This document shows positions 1-10,792 of a stretch of DNA of 64,000 nucleotides, piece by piece. The stretch comes from Auricularia sp. M13. Its lineage: Eukaryota; Basidiomycota; Agaricomycetes; Auriculariales; Auriculariaceae. Position numbers and translations under genes: made by a program. The notes beneath the pieces are model-generated. The model did not search any database. It was not told where the DNA came from and saw nothing but the letters and a program-made list of their open reading frames with translations. The stretch spans positions 3,038,001 to 3,102,000 of the forward strand of contig CM073196.1 in NCBI GenBank assembly GCA_037042915.1, in the 5' to 3' direction. Numbering within the stretch: the stretch's first letter is position 1; each line of letters starts with the position of its first letter.

Positions 1-377
1 TGCTTTCCTTGTCATCTGATCTAGGCGAGACTGCTTTATCTTGGCTGTGCCAGCGCCACATGCCAGTCGCGCCTGCTGTGTGGGTCGCAGGTATGATTGC
101 TGCGATGAGCAGTCGCGCCTGCTGATGATGCCAATATAGCAGTCGCGTCTGCTGGTGATCCTCTCCTGCCTGCGTCTGATGCTCATTAGCAGCAGGCGCG
201 ACTGCTCGAACTGGTTGCCTTGAAAGGAAACGGTCAGGTGAGCTGCAATCATGCGGTGAGTTGATCTGCTGAGCGGGCGCCACATATAGCGTTCAGAGCA
301 GGCTCGCCTGCTTATCCTTTTGCGCATGCTGCAGGCGCGACTGCAGGCCAATCGGTGCCTGAGGCAGTCGCGCCTGA
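1..377. repeat. Left cluster of CGCG-centred quasi-palindromic 14-mers
   Basis: Eight copies of a motif with consensus GCAGKCGCGMCTGC, in both orientations, lie at about 23, 64, 109, 139, 191, 297, 330 and 361. Typical copies are GCAGTCGCGCCTGC and GCAGGCGCGACTGC. The motif is palindromic except for one base pair. The same motif reappears only to the right of the KDZ gene, and no clear copy was seen between 400 and 8090. Its function is unknown. A subterminal repeat of the transposon or a dispersed satellite seed are both possible. Confidence 0.75.
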
Positions 378-502
378 CACGCGAAGTGCATCCAATCGCT
401 GTCTCATAAGCTGACCCTTCTGTATGCGGTCCTCCGTGCGTTCCTATCCCCACGCCGCGATGTCCTCTCCTGTCCCCTCTGAACCGTGCGTTTTTCGGGG
501 CA

Positions 503-1571
503 ATGACACCCTGCGATGAGCTCACGCTGCTTTATAGGAGTGCCGACGATGGCGTACGCGGGGCGCGCTTGAACGGGGTGAACGGGGTTGTGCCGACGTG
601 AGTCCTTACTTTATCTCGCCCGACAAGTTCATGTGCTCAAGAGATACTTCAGACCCAGCCTGCAGCGCGTATCTTCTGGAGCTGCGTGGCAAGAGCCCTG
701 GCCAGAGCCCGATCCCAACCAGGTCGGGTCTGGTTGGACTGAGGAAGAGTGCGCCGTCTCCGAAGTTATCCTACAGAGACCCCGTGCTGACGGCTGTGTT
801 AGCATCGCCATCAGTCGCGGTCCTCCGCCATTGGGGGCCTCAGAACTGCCCACCGTGTCCACCTCAACGGCAGCGCCGGAGCGGTCGTCAAGCGCCGATC
901 GTGATCTTGCGCTGACGTACGACGGGCTCGTGGAGGAGGTGCTCCGCCGCATCCAGCGCGCTGAGACGGAGGACGACAGCAGCAACAGCAGCAGCGGCAG
1001 CCTCCCGGATGATGACGACGACGACGGGGGGCACATGCTCTGGTTCCACGCCTATCTCGACTTCATCCTCCTCCAGCGCCGCTGCGCCGCCGATCGTCTC
1101 GCCGCCGGCCTCCCCGCCGTCCAGTGCACGAGGCACGCGCCGTGCGACAATTGCCGCCAGCACGAAGGCTCCTTTGTTCCGTCGTCTTTCTGGCATACGA
1201 TGAGCGACGCGAACCTCGAGCGGCACCTGGCGCAGTACCTTCGCGTCCGCGATCGGCTGCCAGCGTGGCGGTCTACGGCGCGGTCTACAATGCCTGTCCA
1301 CCGCCTCCCGCCAGAGGAATTGGCTACCATCCAGGCGTTGGCCACGCAATACTGGCTTGAGTTGGAGGAGTACGCAAGGCAGCTCGGCGCGTGGCCGAAC
1401 AACTCGTTGCTCGCGAACGCCCTTGCCCCGCACGCACCGCACGCCGCTCAGTCGTCAGCTCAGCCGCCCTCGTCGAACGCGGACGACTTGAGCGACGACT
1501 CGGACCTTCCGTCGCTCGTGGACCCGGACGAAGACCGCATTGCGCCGTTCTCTGGCTTTGAGGATCTGTAG
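503..1571 (+). CDS. Hypothetical protein, KDZ-associated companion ORF
   Basis: Two exons (503-597 and 653-1571) are joined by a 55-nt intron that starts GTGAGT and ends TTCAG. The splice keeps the frame and gives 337 residues starting MTPCDELTLLYRSADDGVRG. The ATG at 503 was chosen because the open frame of the second exon has no ATG before its conserved-looking start, and this donor and acceptor join cleanly. The protein is acidic, with a Ser/Asp stretch near residue 160, a Cys pair (APCDNC) near residue 210 and an Asp-rich C-terminus. No catalytic motif was recognised. It converges on the next gene with 66 bp between the stop codons. Position beside the transposase suggests a transposon passenger or accessory protein; this is inference. 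Confidence 0.55.
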
Positions 1572-1637
1572 CGTCGTTGTATTTGGGCCCGGTCCGTGTA
1601 CGGTAGTGGAAGAAGTCCTTCCTGTTCTCGCTCTGCT

Positions 1638-2366
1638 CTACGTACACTGCCAAATGAGAGTGCCTGCCTCGTAACTCTCCTGCAGTGCGTCTGGACTCCC
1701 GTCAAAATAGAGTGAGAGCTCAGTGAGACCTTGGTGAATCCGCCTGGCCCTGTGAGCGAGCTTCTCCAAAGTTCGCTGTTGTCGGCGTTCTCGCCGGTAC
1801 CAGGCCTCCCGGCTTGCAGTGTCCGCGTTTTCGACGACTTGATCGACGAGGTGCGACTTGAAAGCAATGTCCGCCAAAACGCCTTTGGAAAGGCGCGGCT
1901 TTCCCTTGACTGCGATCAGCCTGGTGGTGAGGTCTTCCCAGATAGCGGTCTCGGTGTTGCCGGCGGTCCACAGCTCCAAATCGGCCGCAAGTTTCCCGGC
2001 CAGCACCTCCATGCTAAGCTCTCTCGAAATTACAATAGGACACCCTGCATACTTTGCGGTGTTATTTGCAGTCAATAAGATGTGAATTAAAGAAATGAAA
2101 CACGTACTGCTGAGGCACTTGGGAGAATGGGCGCGGGCGATGCTTCCTTGCGCTTCACTGCGCGCGCTGCACGGGCTTTGTTCTTGCGCTTGTGGTAGCG
2201 TGATAAAGCACGCTCGCGCTCCTTTTCTTTGTTTCTTTGTCGAGTGAGAGTTGAGGCGCGGCATCGGAATGCAGGATGAGACTTACCGTTCGTAGTACTT
2301 CAAGCGCGAGCATCTGCGAGCAGCGAGGCGCTCCTCGTCAGTTTTGTACTTCGGTGGCCGGGCCAT
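1638..2366 (-). CDS. Hypothetical small protein with basic, Arg/Lys-rich N-terminus
   Basis: Three exons (2287-2366, 2108-2234, 1638-2051) join in phase to give 206 residues. The first 60 residues begin MARPPKYKTDEERLAARRCS and are dense in Arg and Lys (YHKRKNKARAARAVKRK), like a DNA-binding basic region. The remainder is helical-looking, with no recognised catalytic motif. Short proteins opening with a similar M-A/P-R-P-x-x-Y-x-T-x-E-E motif are, to my recollection, common hypothetical proteins of agaricomycetes in transposon-rich DNA. It is convergent with the 503-1571 gene and divergent from the KDZ gene. A role as a transposon accessory protein is possible but unproven. Confidence 0.6.
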
Positions 2367-3219
2367 GCCCAGAGAGAGAAATAGACACGTTGTAGATCGT
2401 GTCGCTTCTCGAACGAACGGTGCGTGGTCGAAGAGCGGAAGGCCGGGTTGGTTGCGTTACCGCGCTTAGCCGACTTTCCCTGCTGAACGGGAACGTCGTG
2501 CATTCCACCGTCCACAGATATCAGTAAGCTTGAATAACGCATATATACCTATTAGTCTGTCAATATAAGTATATCTGGGTCGAAAAAATGAGAATCCAGT
2601 CGCAGGACGTGACACACAATAGGCCGTACTGATTTCGCGACAGAAACTCCCGGACACTCCTGCGAAGGTCGGGCATTCAGCGGGTAACAAGATGCCCGCT
2701 ACAGAATATTTATACATAACCTGGTACTGATAATACATAAGACCTCACATACCTAGTCCCGTATTGCTCTCTGCAAGGTAGAAAGAGAGCTCGACCTCAT
2801 TTGCACTTCTGGGCAATAACACTGCCAAGTTTGGTCGCTCTAGGCCATTGCAGGAGGGCAGGGAAGATATTACCAATTGAGATTATACATGAGAATGCAC
2901 TTAATATTATTCACGCACGTAAGACAAGCGAGTCTGGTGCGTTTTTGTGCAGGCATAGCCGCGTCGGTCCCGGTGGAGCAGAACGAACCTATTCCAGCTC
3001 AAAGTGCTTCTATTTACTGTGTCTCATATTAGTATATAGCGTATAAAGCTTATATACAACGTTCTACATGTGTTTCCTATAACTCAAGGTGCTGGGTGCA
3101 AACTTCTCGCGAGACACATGACTGCGACACGCGTAATCAAACTCCGCCAACGTCTCTTGACCTTCAACGCTCACGTCGGATCATACGCAGCGCGACCTTA
3201 CCTGTTACTTCGCCCCACA
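2367..3219. other. Intergenic, AT-richer spacer upstream of the KDZ gene
   Basis: No coding region was supported here. The stretch is AT-richer than its surroundings, with several TATA-like runs (for example around 2535-2575 and 3030-3055). These could serve the divergent promoters of the basic-protein gene and the KDZ gene. Confidence 0.4.
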
Positions 3220-6200
3220 ATGAGTCGATCTCTGTACACTGGCACCTCGCGTCGGAGGACTAAGAATCGCGAGGCTGCGGCGCGCGCGTCGGCCGCAATG
3301 GAAGGAACGCCTTTGGAGCCTCCTGCGCGAAATCCATCACTTTTCAATGTCATTCCCGTGGAGGACCTGCCGAGGGTCAAGCGCAAACCGGGCCAGCCTA
3401 AGCTTCCCGCACTTGCAAGGGACGCACCAGTCCTGAGGCTGCCAGGGGGCAGAAAGCTCGTGCAACGACCGAATCTACCTCCCGCGGCGCAGCCGGGCCT
3501 CACAGCGATGCAGGCCTTCTTAAAATCTGGGACGCACGGCCTCACAGCCGAAATGGTTGACCTTGTCACCGCTGGCGACTTTCCAGACGATGCATTCGGC
3601 ATTCAGTTCGCAGTTCCTGACTCTGGGCTTTCGCGCCATCACCGCCGCCGCATTGCTCAGCACCAGCGGTGGGAAGATGTTACCACTTTCCCGCAACTGT
3701 ATCGACTTCATTTGGCCCAGAAGTACGCCAACTCGCTGGACAAGTCTGATGGTTCGGTCCCTGTGGAAGCGTGTGCGTGCGCACACCGCCGGACTATAGC
3801 AATCACACTGGTGGACTGGACTGGTAAGCTTGCATTGTCCTCCACGAAACACATTCTCATGTCTTCTCTTAGGTCCCGAACGATCTATCCTTGAGATATG
3901 CGGGTGCACTTCGGCTGCAGAACGCCTCTTGCCGCGAGGTTACTTCCCATGCGCGCCGAAATGCCCATCAATGGCGTTCAGCACGGCGCTCCTCGACTTC
4001 ATCTCGATCCATTCGCTGCATGTCGCGCCGAATACGACAGCATGGGCGCAGACGCTGGAGGCCTTTTGGGCACGGCGTGGCCCGGTTCGCAAGGCGACGG
4101 TGAGTAGATCGTTCTACCTGCAGTTTATTGGCCTGACACTGCGCGGCGCAAGGGGAGCCTCCGCAAGAGGTTGGGCATGGCGCTAACCTGGTATCAGGTT
4201 CTGGACAACCGCGCAGAAGAGTTCGTCACACAGTCGATACCAATCCCTGGTACGTATTCACATGGCTGGCAAGGCAGTATTAGTAACACATGTGTGTGAC
4301 AGATACACAGTCCCGCAAGCGCTTTCATGTGGACGAGGAACAGGACAGCAATGAGCCCAAACGCGCGCGCCGGGATACGACGGATACATCAATACGTTCA
4401 GACGACGACCGAGCACGCGCTTCGAGCCCGGCGGAACCACCAGCGCCACGAGCGCCACCAAGCCAGGTAAGGGCGACCAAGAACATGTATTCATGTAATC
4501 CAGGCTCACGTTGTTTGCTTTTGCTTAGGGCGCGGCGTCCAATGCAGATGCGAGAGCCGGAGACCTCCTGCGGCCGTCGCCCAGGCTGCGTCACTTGTGC
4601 CCACTCTGCTTCGGTGGTGACAGGCCCAGCCTTCAGCTGACAGAGTACGTTGCCTGCGCCGTGTGGTATAGCTCGCGTTGATTTTGCAATTAGGTGCGAC
4701 GCGCTCGTCTGTATCGACGCCAACTTCGCACAGAAGCGAAGAAAATCTTCGCAGACTGATGCGCCTTTGCGCTACGCGGGCGGCAGGTTCCTCCTCGAGC
4801 AGGACGTCGATTCCATGGAGGAAGAAGTCGATCGAAAGCGCAAGGGTCCCGCGAAGAGGCGCAGGGGCGGCACTTCTGCGCGCCTGTCAGACGCCGTGCT
4901 CGACGAGTGCGAGCAGTCATTCATTGCCGCACAGGAAAAGGTCACCAAGGCATCCAAGAACTACTACGCGGATACGGGACTCATGGCTCTGTTGTGCCGT
5001 CACGACCGCGTTATATGGATCGCAAACATGACCTCGCCGGGCGAGCGGCAACATTATGCGTTGGCGCTTCTTCGCGCACTCGCAGCGGAGCTTCCGCGCA
5101 CATGGCGCATCGGGCTGCTGTATGATATAGCATGCCAGATCTGTCGGAGCATTGAGAAGGTCTGTCGAAGATAACCTTCTCGCGCAGGTCGGTTGCTGAC
5201 ACTGCACGCAGTTTGACCTTTTACCCGAGCTGAGGGACAGATTATTCTTTGCGGTATCTGTCTTTCACGCATACGGTCACCAGTGGGAGTGCCAGATCGT
5301 CTTCCACCCACGAAAGCGCGATGGCTTCGGACTCACGGATGGCGAAGGATGCGAACGATTTTGGAGCAGCATTCGACATCTTATCTCGCCGCTGCGGGTA
5401 TCTGGAGTACGTCCTTTCATTTAAGTGTCCCGCAAAATAGGCATTGACCGCAGGCAGTTCCATCGTCGTCTATTTATCCTAGATCGGCAGATGGAGGCGC
5501 TCAACGCCCAGGGCATGTGGAATATGGCCGTCTGGTTGCGGAAACGCTACGATAACGCGCGGCGGCGTCTGGGCGATGCTCAGAGTGCCCTGGATGCATG
5601 CGGCGAGACCGAGGAAGAGCTAGCTGCCCAATGGGCGGCGCAGGTGAATGCGCAGCTGGCGGCTCACCCTCGTGAGTGGTCTCAGCGATCCGCCGTGTTC
5701 TTGTTTCTGATAAAACCTCGACTATGTAGGGCAGGCTGCCAACGCCGCAGATAAGGCGATAGACCAGATAATGATGGCGCTGGGCACCATCGACGAGCTC
5801 AAAGAGCAGATTGCCGATGACCGCAAGACTCTTCGCAAGGCGCACAAGCTCTCGGCAACGGAGACCCACGACGTCGCAGCCCGTATTGATGCCGCACGGG
5901 GTGCTATCAGCTCGACGCGCACGAAGATCGACGCCATGCAAGCGGCATTGGGAACGGAGCAGTGCCGTCGCCTGGAATCCATGCGTGGTAGCGAATATCT
6001 GCGTGCGCGGGTTAATGCGCGCGCGCTCAGAGTCAATATCCGCCAATCTCTCGTTGCGCACAAGTTCGAACGGAGAAAGGTAGAGCGCGCCTACCGTCAC
6101 CAAACTCTTCGTGCGTTGTTTCTTCAATTATTCTCAATACTGAAGACGTACCCTACCTATACAGAGGCTAAAGAACATTCGCAAACAAAGGACCTCGTTC

Positions 6201-8033
6201 ACAAACGCGAGAAGAAGATCAGTACTCAAGTTGCGAAGTTCAACAAACTCGTCGAGCGCATGGCATTGCTCGCGCGCCAAGGAAAAAAACCGCCCGGTCG
6301 ACTTCGCATACCCCGTAAACTCGTCAGCAGCAAGTTGTTCAAGCTTGACATCGACGACGAGATCTGGCAAGAAGACCCCGGCCTTGGGCCTCAAGACGAA
6401 GGCGATCTCCCGCGTTACATCGCCGACCCGAATGTACAGCGTGGTATGACTTCCTTGCTGGAGAAACGACGCTGTAAGGAGGAAATTGAACGTCTGGAAG
6501 CTGAAACGGACGCGCTACGTATGTGGTGGGACGACCGGGAATCTGCCTTGCGCAGTGTGCGCGATGATGCGACAGGTGAGTCGTTAGCTTTCTACAATGG
6601 CACAATTGTTAAAGGCTTGTGGATGTCATAGAACATCTGAGCACGCGCAGCGCGGTCACTAGGCGCTACGAGACTCATATTTCTCTTCGACAAGAACTTG
6701 AGCGCGAGCTCGCGTTCTGTGGGCTTGCAGCGCGCTTCAGCGCTGTCGTACCAACATCCGCCTCAGCATTAGCAATGCATGCTGAGCAAATTCCCGGCGC
6801 GATAACAGGGATGGCTGGAGACGGCAGCCAAGACGAGGCCACCATCGCAGGCGACGATGCGTCTGACGACGCGTCTGATGCTTACTCGGATGGCGAGGAC
6901 GAGGATGAGCCTGAGGCAGACTGGTTCGACGAGCTGCAGAGCGCATCCGGGTCCGAGGGTGATACGCATGTCGGCCCCGAGACTGACTTCGTGGAAGAGA
7001 TCGTCGGCGACAACGCTTTATCCGAGGACAACGACGAAGTTTCACAGGTACGTGTTTTATACAAAGCGGCTTGATCCCGAGTGGAGGAAATGACGGTCAC
7101 ATCTTAGATGGCAGTTTTCGAGGATGAGAACGACGGGATTGACGTCTCGGCTCCTCAAGTTCGACGGTCCAGAATCCGTGTTCGTGAGCGCGTGATTTAC
7201 AGGGCGGGGCCATACAGCTGCGTCGATGAAGACCTCTCTCGGATGGCGCGGCGAGAGGCGTGGTTAAGCGGCGACGGCCTGGCCACATTCTTGGAGAGCG
7301 AGCGCATGCGGTTGGGGAGGGAAGACGTCAGCATCGTGCATTCCCGCACTTTGTTCGATGTGGCGAACTTCCTACGCGCTGTTTCCGACGGCAATACAGA
7401 GGCAGTCGAGACGAACACGACGATCATCGTCTCGACATTGAAAAAGGTGATTACTGTATCTGGGCTAGCGTCTGAGACGGCAAGTTCTGATCTATTTCCC
7501 AGTTACAAGATCCTCGCCGTGTGCGAAAGTGGCTCATTATCGGTCACGTCGAATCTCCTCGCCATTGGACCCTGATAGAAGTTCTCTGGACGGCACGCAC
7601 TATTCGCTATTACGACAGTATGTCCAACAATACTGGGTATGCGCAACTTCTCGAGACGCGGACGCGCCGGCTGCTCAAGTTCTGGGAGGATCACGTGAGC
7701 TCCGATTTAGATGTTGAGACGTTCTCATGGGTAGGGGAAAAGGTGTGTCAGCGAAAAGGACACAAAGCCGGAGTTGACTGAAATTGCATCCAGCGTGCTC
7801 TCCGTCAGACAAACGGGCACGACTGTGGCCCGTTTGTTGCCGCGGATGCAGTCAGCCTCCTCATCTCGGACTCTCCCAGTGCACAGTCGCAGAACGACAT
7901 GCGGGCTTGGCGCGAAGCAATGGAGTCGACGGTCCGTGCACTGCGAGTTGTCGAGAAGATCGGGCCGGGAACTCGCACGGGTGAAACTGTGTATCTTGGT
8001 ACCATCGTCATCAGTAGCGACAGCGACGAATAG
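3220..8033 (+). mobile_element. KDZ (Kyakuja-Dileera-Zisupton) transposase with C-terminal Ulp1/C48-like protease
   Basis: This multi-exon gene looks intact. Exons 3220-3823, 3873-4099 and 4198 onward join in phase. The CxC1-type cysteine cluster comes first (CACAHRRTIAI, then ICGCTSAAERLLPRGYFPC), then CPLCFGG. The KDZ nuclease core follows: VCIDANFAQKR, GLMALLCRHD, LLYDIACQIC, HAYGHQWECQ and FGLTDGEGCERFWSS. A long coiled-coil region and an acidic linker (about 6860-7060) come next. After an in-phase intron (7048-7107) the last exons encode a Ulp1-like fold with HWTLIEV (His), YYDSM (Asp) and RQTNGHDCGPF (Gln, Cys), ending ISSDSDE at a TAG. KDZ transposases mobilise large DNA elements in fungi; Ulp1 enzymes cleave SUMO conjugates. 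ATG 3220 opens a Lys/Arg-rich N-terminus; an upstream ATG at 3070 is possible. Element ends were not identified. Confidence 0.88.
7048..8033 (+). other. Ulp1/C48-like peptidase module of the KDZ protein
   Basis: The exon ending in the acidic linker (…NDEVSQ) is spliced to one starting MAVFEDENDGIDV through an intron that runs from GTACGT to CTTAG. Two further introns (starting at about 7447 and 7743) join in phase. The predicted order is a Trp before the catalytic His in HWTLIEV, Asp in YYDSM, then Gln and Cys in QTNGHDCG. This is the order of C48 SUMO proteases. All key residues are present. It could alternatively be a separate gene starting at ATG 7108, because that codon lies exactly after the splice acceptor. 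Confidence 0.78.
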
Positions 8034-8096
8034 AGCTCCCAGATAAGTCAAGTTACGTAGTGGAGGTATGACTACAGCCAATCTGATATCACGCTT

Positions 8097-8363
8097 CAGT
8101 CGCGCCTGGAAGTGAGGTCAGCTACTTGCGCAGGCACGACTGCAAATGAGGACAAACGATCAGGTAGCGTTCAGGCTCCACAGTGCAGCTGACATTTTCG
8201 CAGGCTTGGCTTCATAAATCGCAGCTCCGAGAGGCCTATCCATAAGTGCGTAGGTAGACACTGCTGAGACCCCTATTATGCTCCTACATGTTGACATAGC
8301 CGCTCGATAATGTTCATGGTGGAAAGTTGGCGGCAAAATATGCTGTGGTGCAGGCGGGACTGC
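8097..8363. repeat. CGCG-motif copies immediately right of the KDZ gene
   Basis: Three copies of the 14-mer family lie at about 8097 (CAGTCGCGCCTG), 8130 (GCAGGCACGACTGC) and 8350 (GCAGGCGGGACTGC). The nearest is 64 bp past the stop codon of the KDZ gene. Confidence 0.65.
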
Positions 8364-8413
8364 TTATGATGCACGATTGACCTCGTGATCAGACAGATAG
8401 TCGGCGTCCGCCT

Positions 8414-8922
8414 TTGCAATCCTTGTACGTTTCCCTGTCCACAATGAGACGAGACTCCTGGGGGCTCTTCTGTGCATGCTGGCCTGTGCTCAACGAACCG
8501 GGGTCGCACGGTACGCTGATATCAATGGACCAGGCTGACCGGTTTAGTTCTCACGGAGACTCAGAGAACTTGGGCCAGTATACGATGCGGATGCGGGAGG
8601 CATATGTGGACATGTTCCTCGACATGTCCAGGTACGAGATGCATCGACGTCTTGGTTTCCTGGAAGCCGCGACGTCGTCCTCTCTGCGGCGCGTTTTCGG
8701 AGCACACTGGGTGATGCGGCATCGAAGGCGCGCTGGCGGTGCGTTGTTCTTTCCCTCAGGTTCTGGCGCTGACAGCGCCAAATTCTAGAATCTCCTTCTG
8801 CATATAATGCGCGCTGCGAAGCCGCATATGCTATTACGAACGGCATGGACCGCAGCGAGCGCCTGGAGTTTCGTGTTACGCTGTCTGTGGAGATAATGGA
8901 GCGCGTTTTTGAGAATATCTAG
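8414..8922 (+). CDS. Hypothetical small protein
   Basis: Exons 8414-8738 and 8789-8922 join in phase through a short intron and give up to 152 residues ending VEIMERVFENI. Internal ATGs at about 8447 and 8536 are equally possible starts. The C-terminal exon has clear coding character (ESPSAYNARCEAAYAITNGM), and the middle is charged and helical (MRMREAYVDMFLDMSRYEMH). No family was recognised. It sits between two clusters of the 14-mer motif and could be another passenger of the transposon island. Confidence 0.4.
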
Positions 8923-9282
8923 TGCTGTTGAAATGAGGTTTGCAAGATTTCGTCCCGAGAGTGACCTTGAATGAAGAACGAAGCTGTTGCCATTAGCATT
9001 ATCCTGGTGATCGTCGTTCAGAACGACAGATCGCGTCTTCGCGGTCGACTCACTCCCACATCGACCGTACGCGCCAAATCTCAGATGCAGACACATACCA
9101 TGTTGAATAGCTTCAACCTTTCCGCAGGAAATCCCCTTGGAGTTGTTCCCGCGCATCGGGATGGCGCTCGCCGTGCTCTCCGTCCTCGCAATACAAGGCC
9201 TCATTACTTTACCTGAAGATATCGACCGTCTCCGTTTTTACAGACAAAAAAGCTGTAATTTCTAGCGCATATCTGCACGACT
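8923..9282. other. Intergenic spacer
   Basis: I see no supported gene here. Open frames on both strands lack splice context and coding character. Confidence 0.4.
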
Positions 9283-9781
9283 CTAAGTCCAGTCCAGTAC
9301 ATAGTGCAAGATGTCGTCGACCATGAGCTCGCGAAGCTGGAGCCGGTCCGCGCGACCCATCCCGAAGGTGCAGTTGTCGTACGCCATTCTCCTGCGGTCA
9401 TGATACATCCGCAACGATTCTGGGAATAAGTAAGCAAGGCAATGCGGGTTAAAGAACCAGGCGCACCGTGGGCGGGTTTGGGGTTGTGCAACTCCCAATG
9501 TAGGCGGTAGACGACCCACAGGCAACGCGATCGTGCGGCCCACAGTGCGAGGAGCAGCCTGCGGTACTCAGCCTGCGTAAGGCCCTGCGTCTCGCACAAG
9601 AAGGCGCTGCGCAGTCGCTCCCTGTAGTCGGCCATGGTTTCTAGCACGGTATTCACGCTCGTGACGACAACCGGCAGACACATAGAGACTCACCGCCGGG
9701 TTTGGGCTTGTTTCTGGCCGTCCATTGCAACCTGAACAGTCGCCACAGAGTATGTGAGCACGTTCTACACGTTTCCGCCAT
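9283..9781 (-). CDS. Small protein with two tandem LYR-like repeats
   Basis: Three exons (9694-9781, 9467-9640, 9283-9419) join in phase to give 132 residues. The protein repeats itself: LWRLFRLQWTARNKPKPGET is followed about 60 residues later by LWVVYRLHWELHNPKPAHES. Each copy continues with a Y-x-x-R-x-R-x-A-F/Y segment. The layout (L-W/Y-R-L near the start of a helix, a basic mid-region ending in an aromatic residue, then a third helix) resembles the Complex1_LYR domain of mitochondrial Fe-S and respiratory assembly factors. The match is by eye only, and a KDZ-island passenger of unknown fold is the alternative. Cys residues in the N-terminal C-x-x-C (TCRTC) are not typical of LYR proteins. 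Confidence 0.5.
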
Positions 9782-9849
9782 GTCGCGCAGTGAGCAAGTC
9801 CAACGGGCGGACTCTGCAATTTACTACCGAGTTTTGCTCCTCTACGAAA

Positions 9850-10040
9850 GGCAGGCACGACTGCATATCTCAACGTTTGATGTCTAGTCGCGACTGGATA
9901 TGAAACACAAGTGTGATTGAATCATCTTGCGCGGATGCCCAGTCGCGACTGGACATGGGTGACGCAGGTGTTGCAGGCTCGTTTGTGTTAGATGCACGGG
10001 ATGTGGCAAAGCGCATCCATAATAAAGCAGGCGCGACTGC
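9850..10040. repeat. CGCG-motif copies, right cluster 2
   Basis: Four copies lie at about 9850 (GCAGGCACGACTGC), 9886 (AGTCGCGACTGG), 9939 (CAGTCGCGACTGG) and 10027 (GCAGGCGCGACTGC). Two of them have the fully symmetric core AGTCGCGACT. Confidence 0.65.
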
Positions 10041-10251
10041 CGCGATGATACCATATTTGTAAGAGATTGAAATGAGACGGAGTCACTCGCATTGAAGCAC
10101 GGTAACCAATGAGTACAGGGCCGCGAACACACAGCTGGTAACATTGAAGAACGCGACACGGCGGCGGTATACCGGCGGCGGGCATGCATACTGCACTACG
10201 TCAGTCTCAGCACAGCGATCGGACGCAACGATGAGAGGAGGAACGTACAGG

Positions 10252-10749
10252 TTACTCGGCAGCACGACCTTTCGCGGCAAGTCGCGCCTCGAGCACTTTG
10301 CACTTTGCCTCCAGTGCTTCGACCTTTTCCTCGAGGTCGAAGCAGCGGTCCGATAGCCTCTCGATCTTCTTGAGGTGGATCATCTCGAGCTCGGATAATT
10401 TGTCGCGCTCTTGCAGGAGTTCCCAAAGCTCGTTGTAGCCCTCGTCCCACATCGCCAGCGCCTCACGATCGCGGCCCTCGATGGCGTCCGTAAACTTGTC
10501 GCGAGTCTCGATTAGCCGATTGAGCGAAAGGTCCTGGAGCCTGCGACGCTTCTTTCCCTTCGCGAGCCCTTGACGCTGTTCATTCAGGAGCGGGTACGGG
10601 TGTGCGTCCGGCGCGGGCGAACGCGCCGCAGAGGGCAATGGACTGGCTGGCAGTGGTGCAGCCGCCGAGGAGATGGAAGGAGTCGGAGACAGCGGGGGGG
10701 CGGCGTGTGTGAGAAGGGCAGCGTCCATGGGAAGAAATGCACGAACCAA
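10252..10749 (-). CDS. Coiled-coil protein, hypothetical
   Basis: A single open frame of 165 residues. Residues 1-55 are Pro/Ser/Ala-rich and low in complexity. Residues 60-75 are basic (GKKRRR). Residues 80-160 form a strong heptad-like coiled coil (LSELEMIHLKKIERLSDRCF and onward). An internal ATG (residue 8) is an alternative start. The length and layout suggest a small nuclear or structural protein; no family was recognised. The 32-bp tandem array lies about 45 bp upstream of the start, inside its likely promoter. Confidence 0.5.
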   Translation of the reverse strand: MVRAFLPMDAALLTHAAPPLSPTPSISSAAAPLPASPLPSAARSPAPDAHPYPLLNEQRQGLAKGKKRRRLQDLSLNRLIETRDKFTDAIEGRDREALAMWDEGYNELWELLQERDKLSELEMIHLKKIERLSDRCFDLEEKVEALEAKCKVLEARLAAKGRAAE

Positions 10750-10792
10750 GCCGGCACGGGATCAAGCTATAAAGAGCTTGAAGAGAGGGTAT

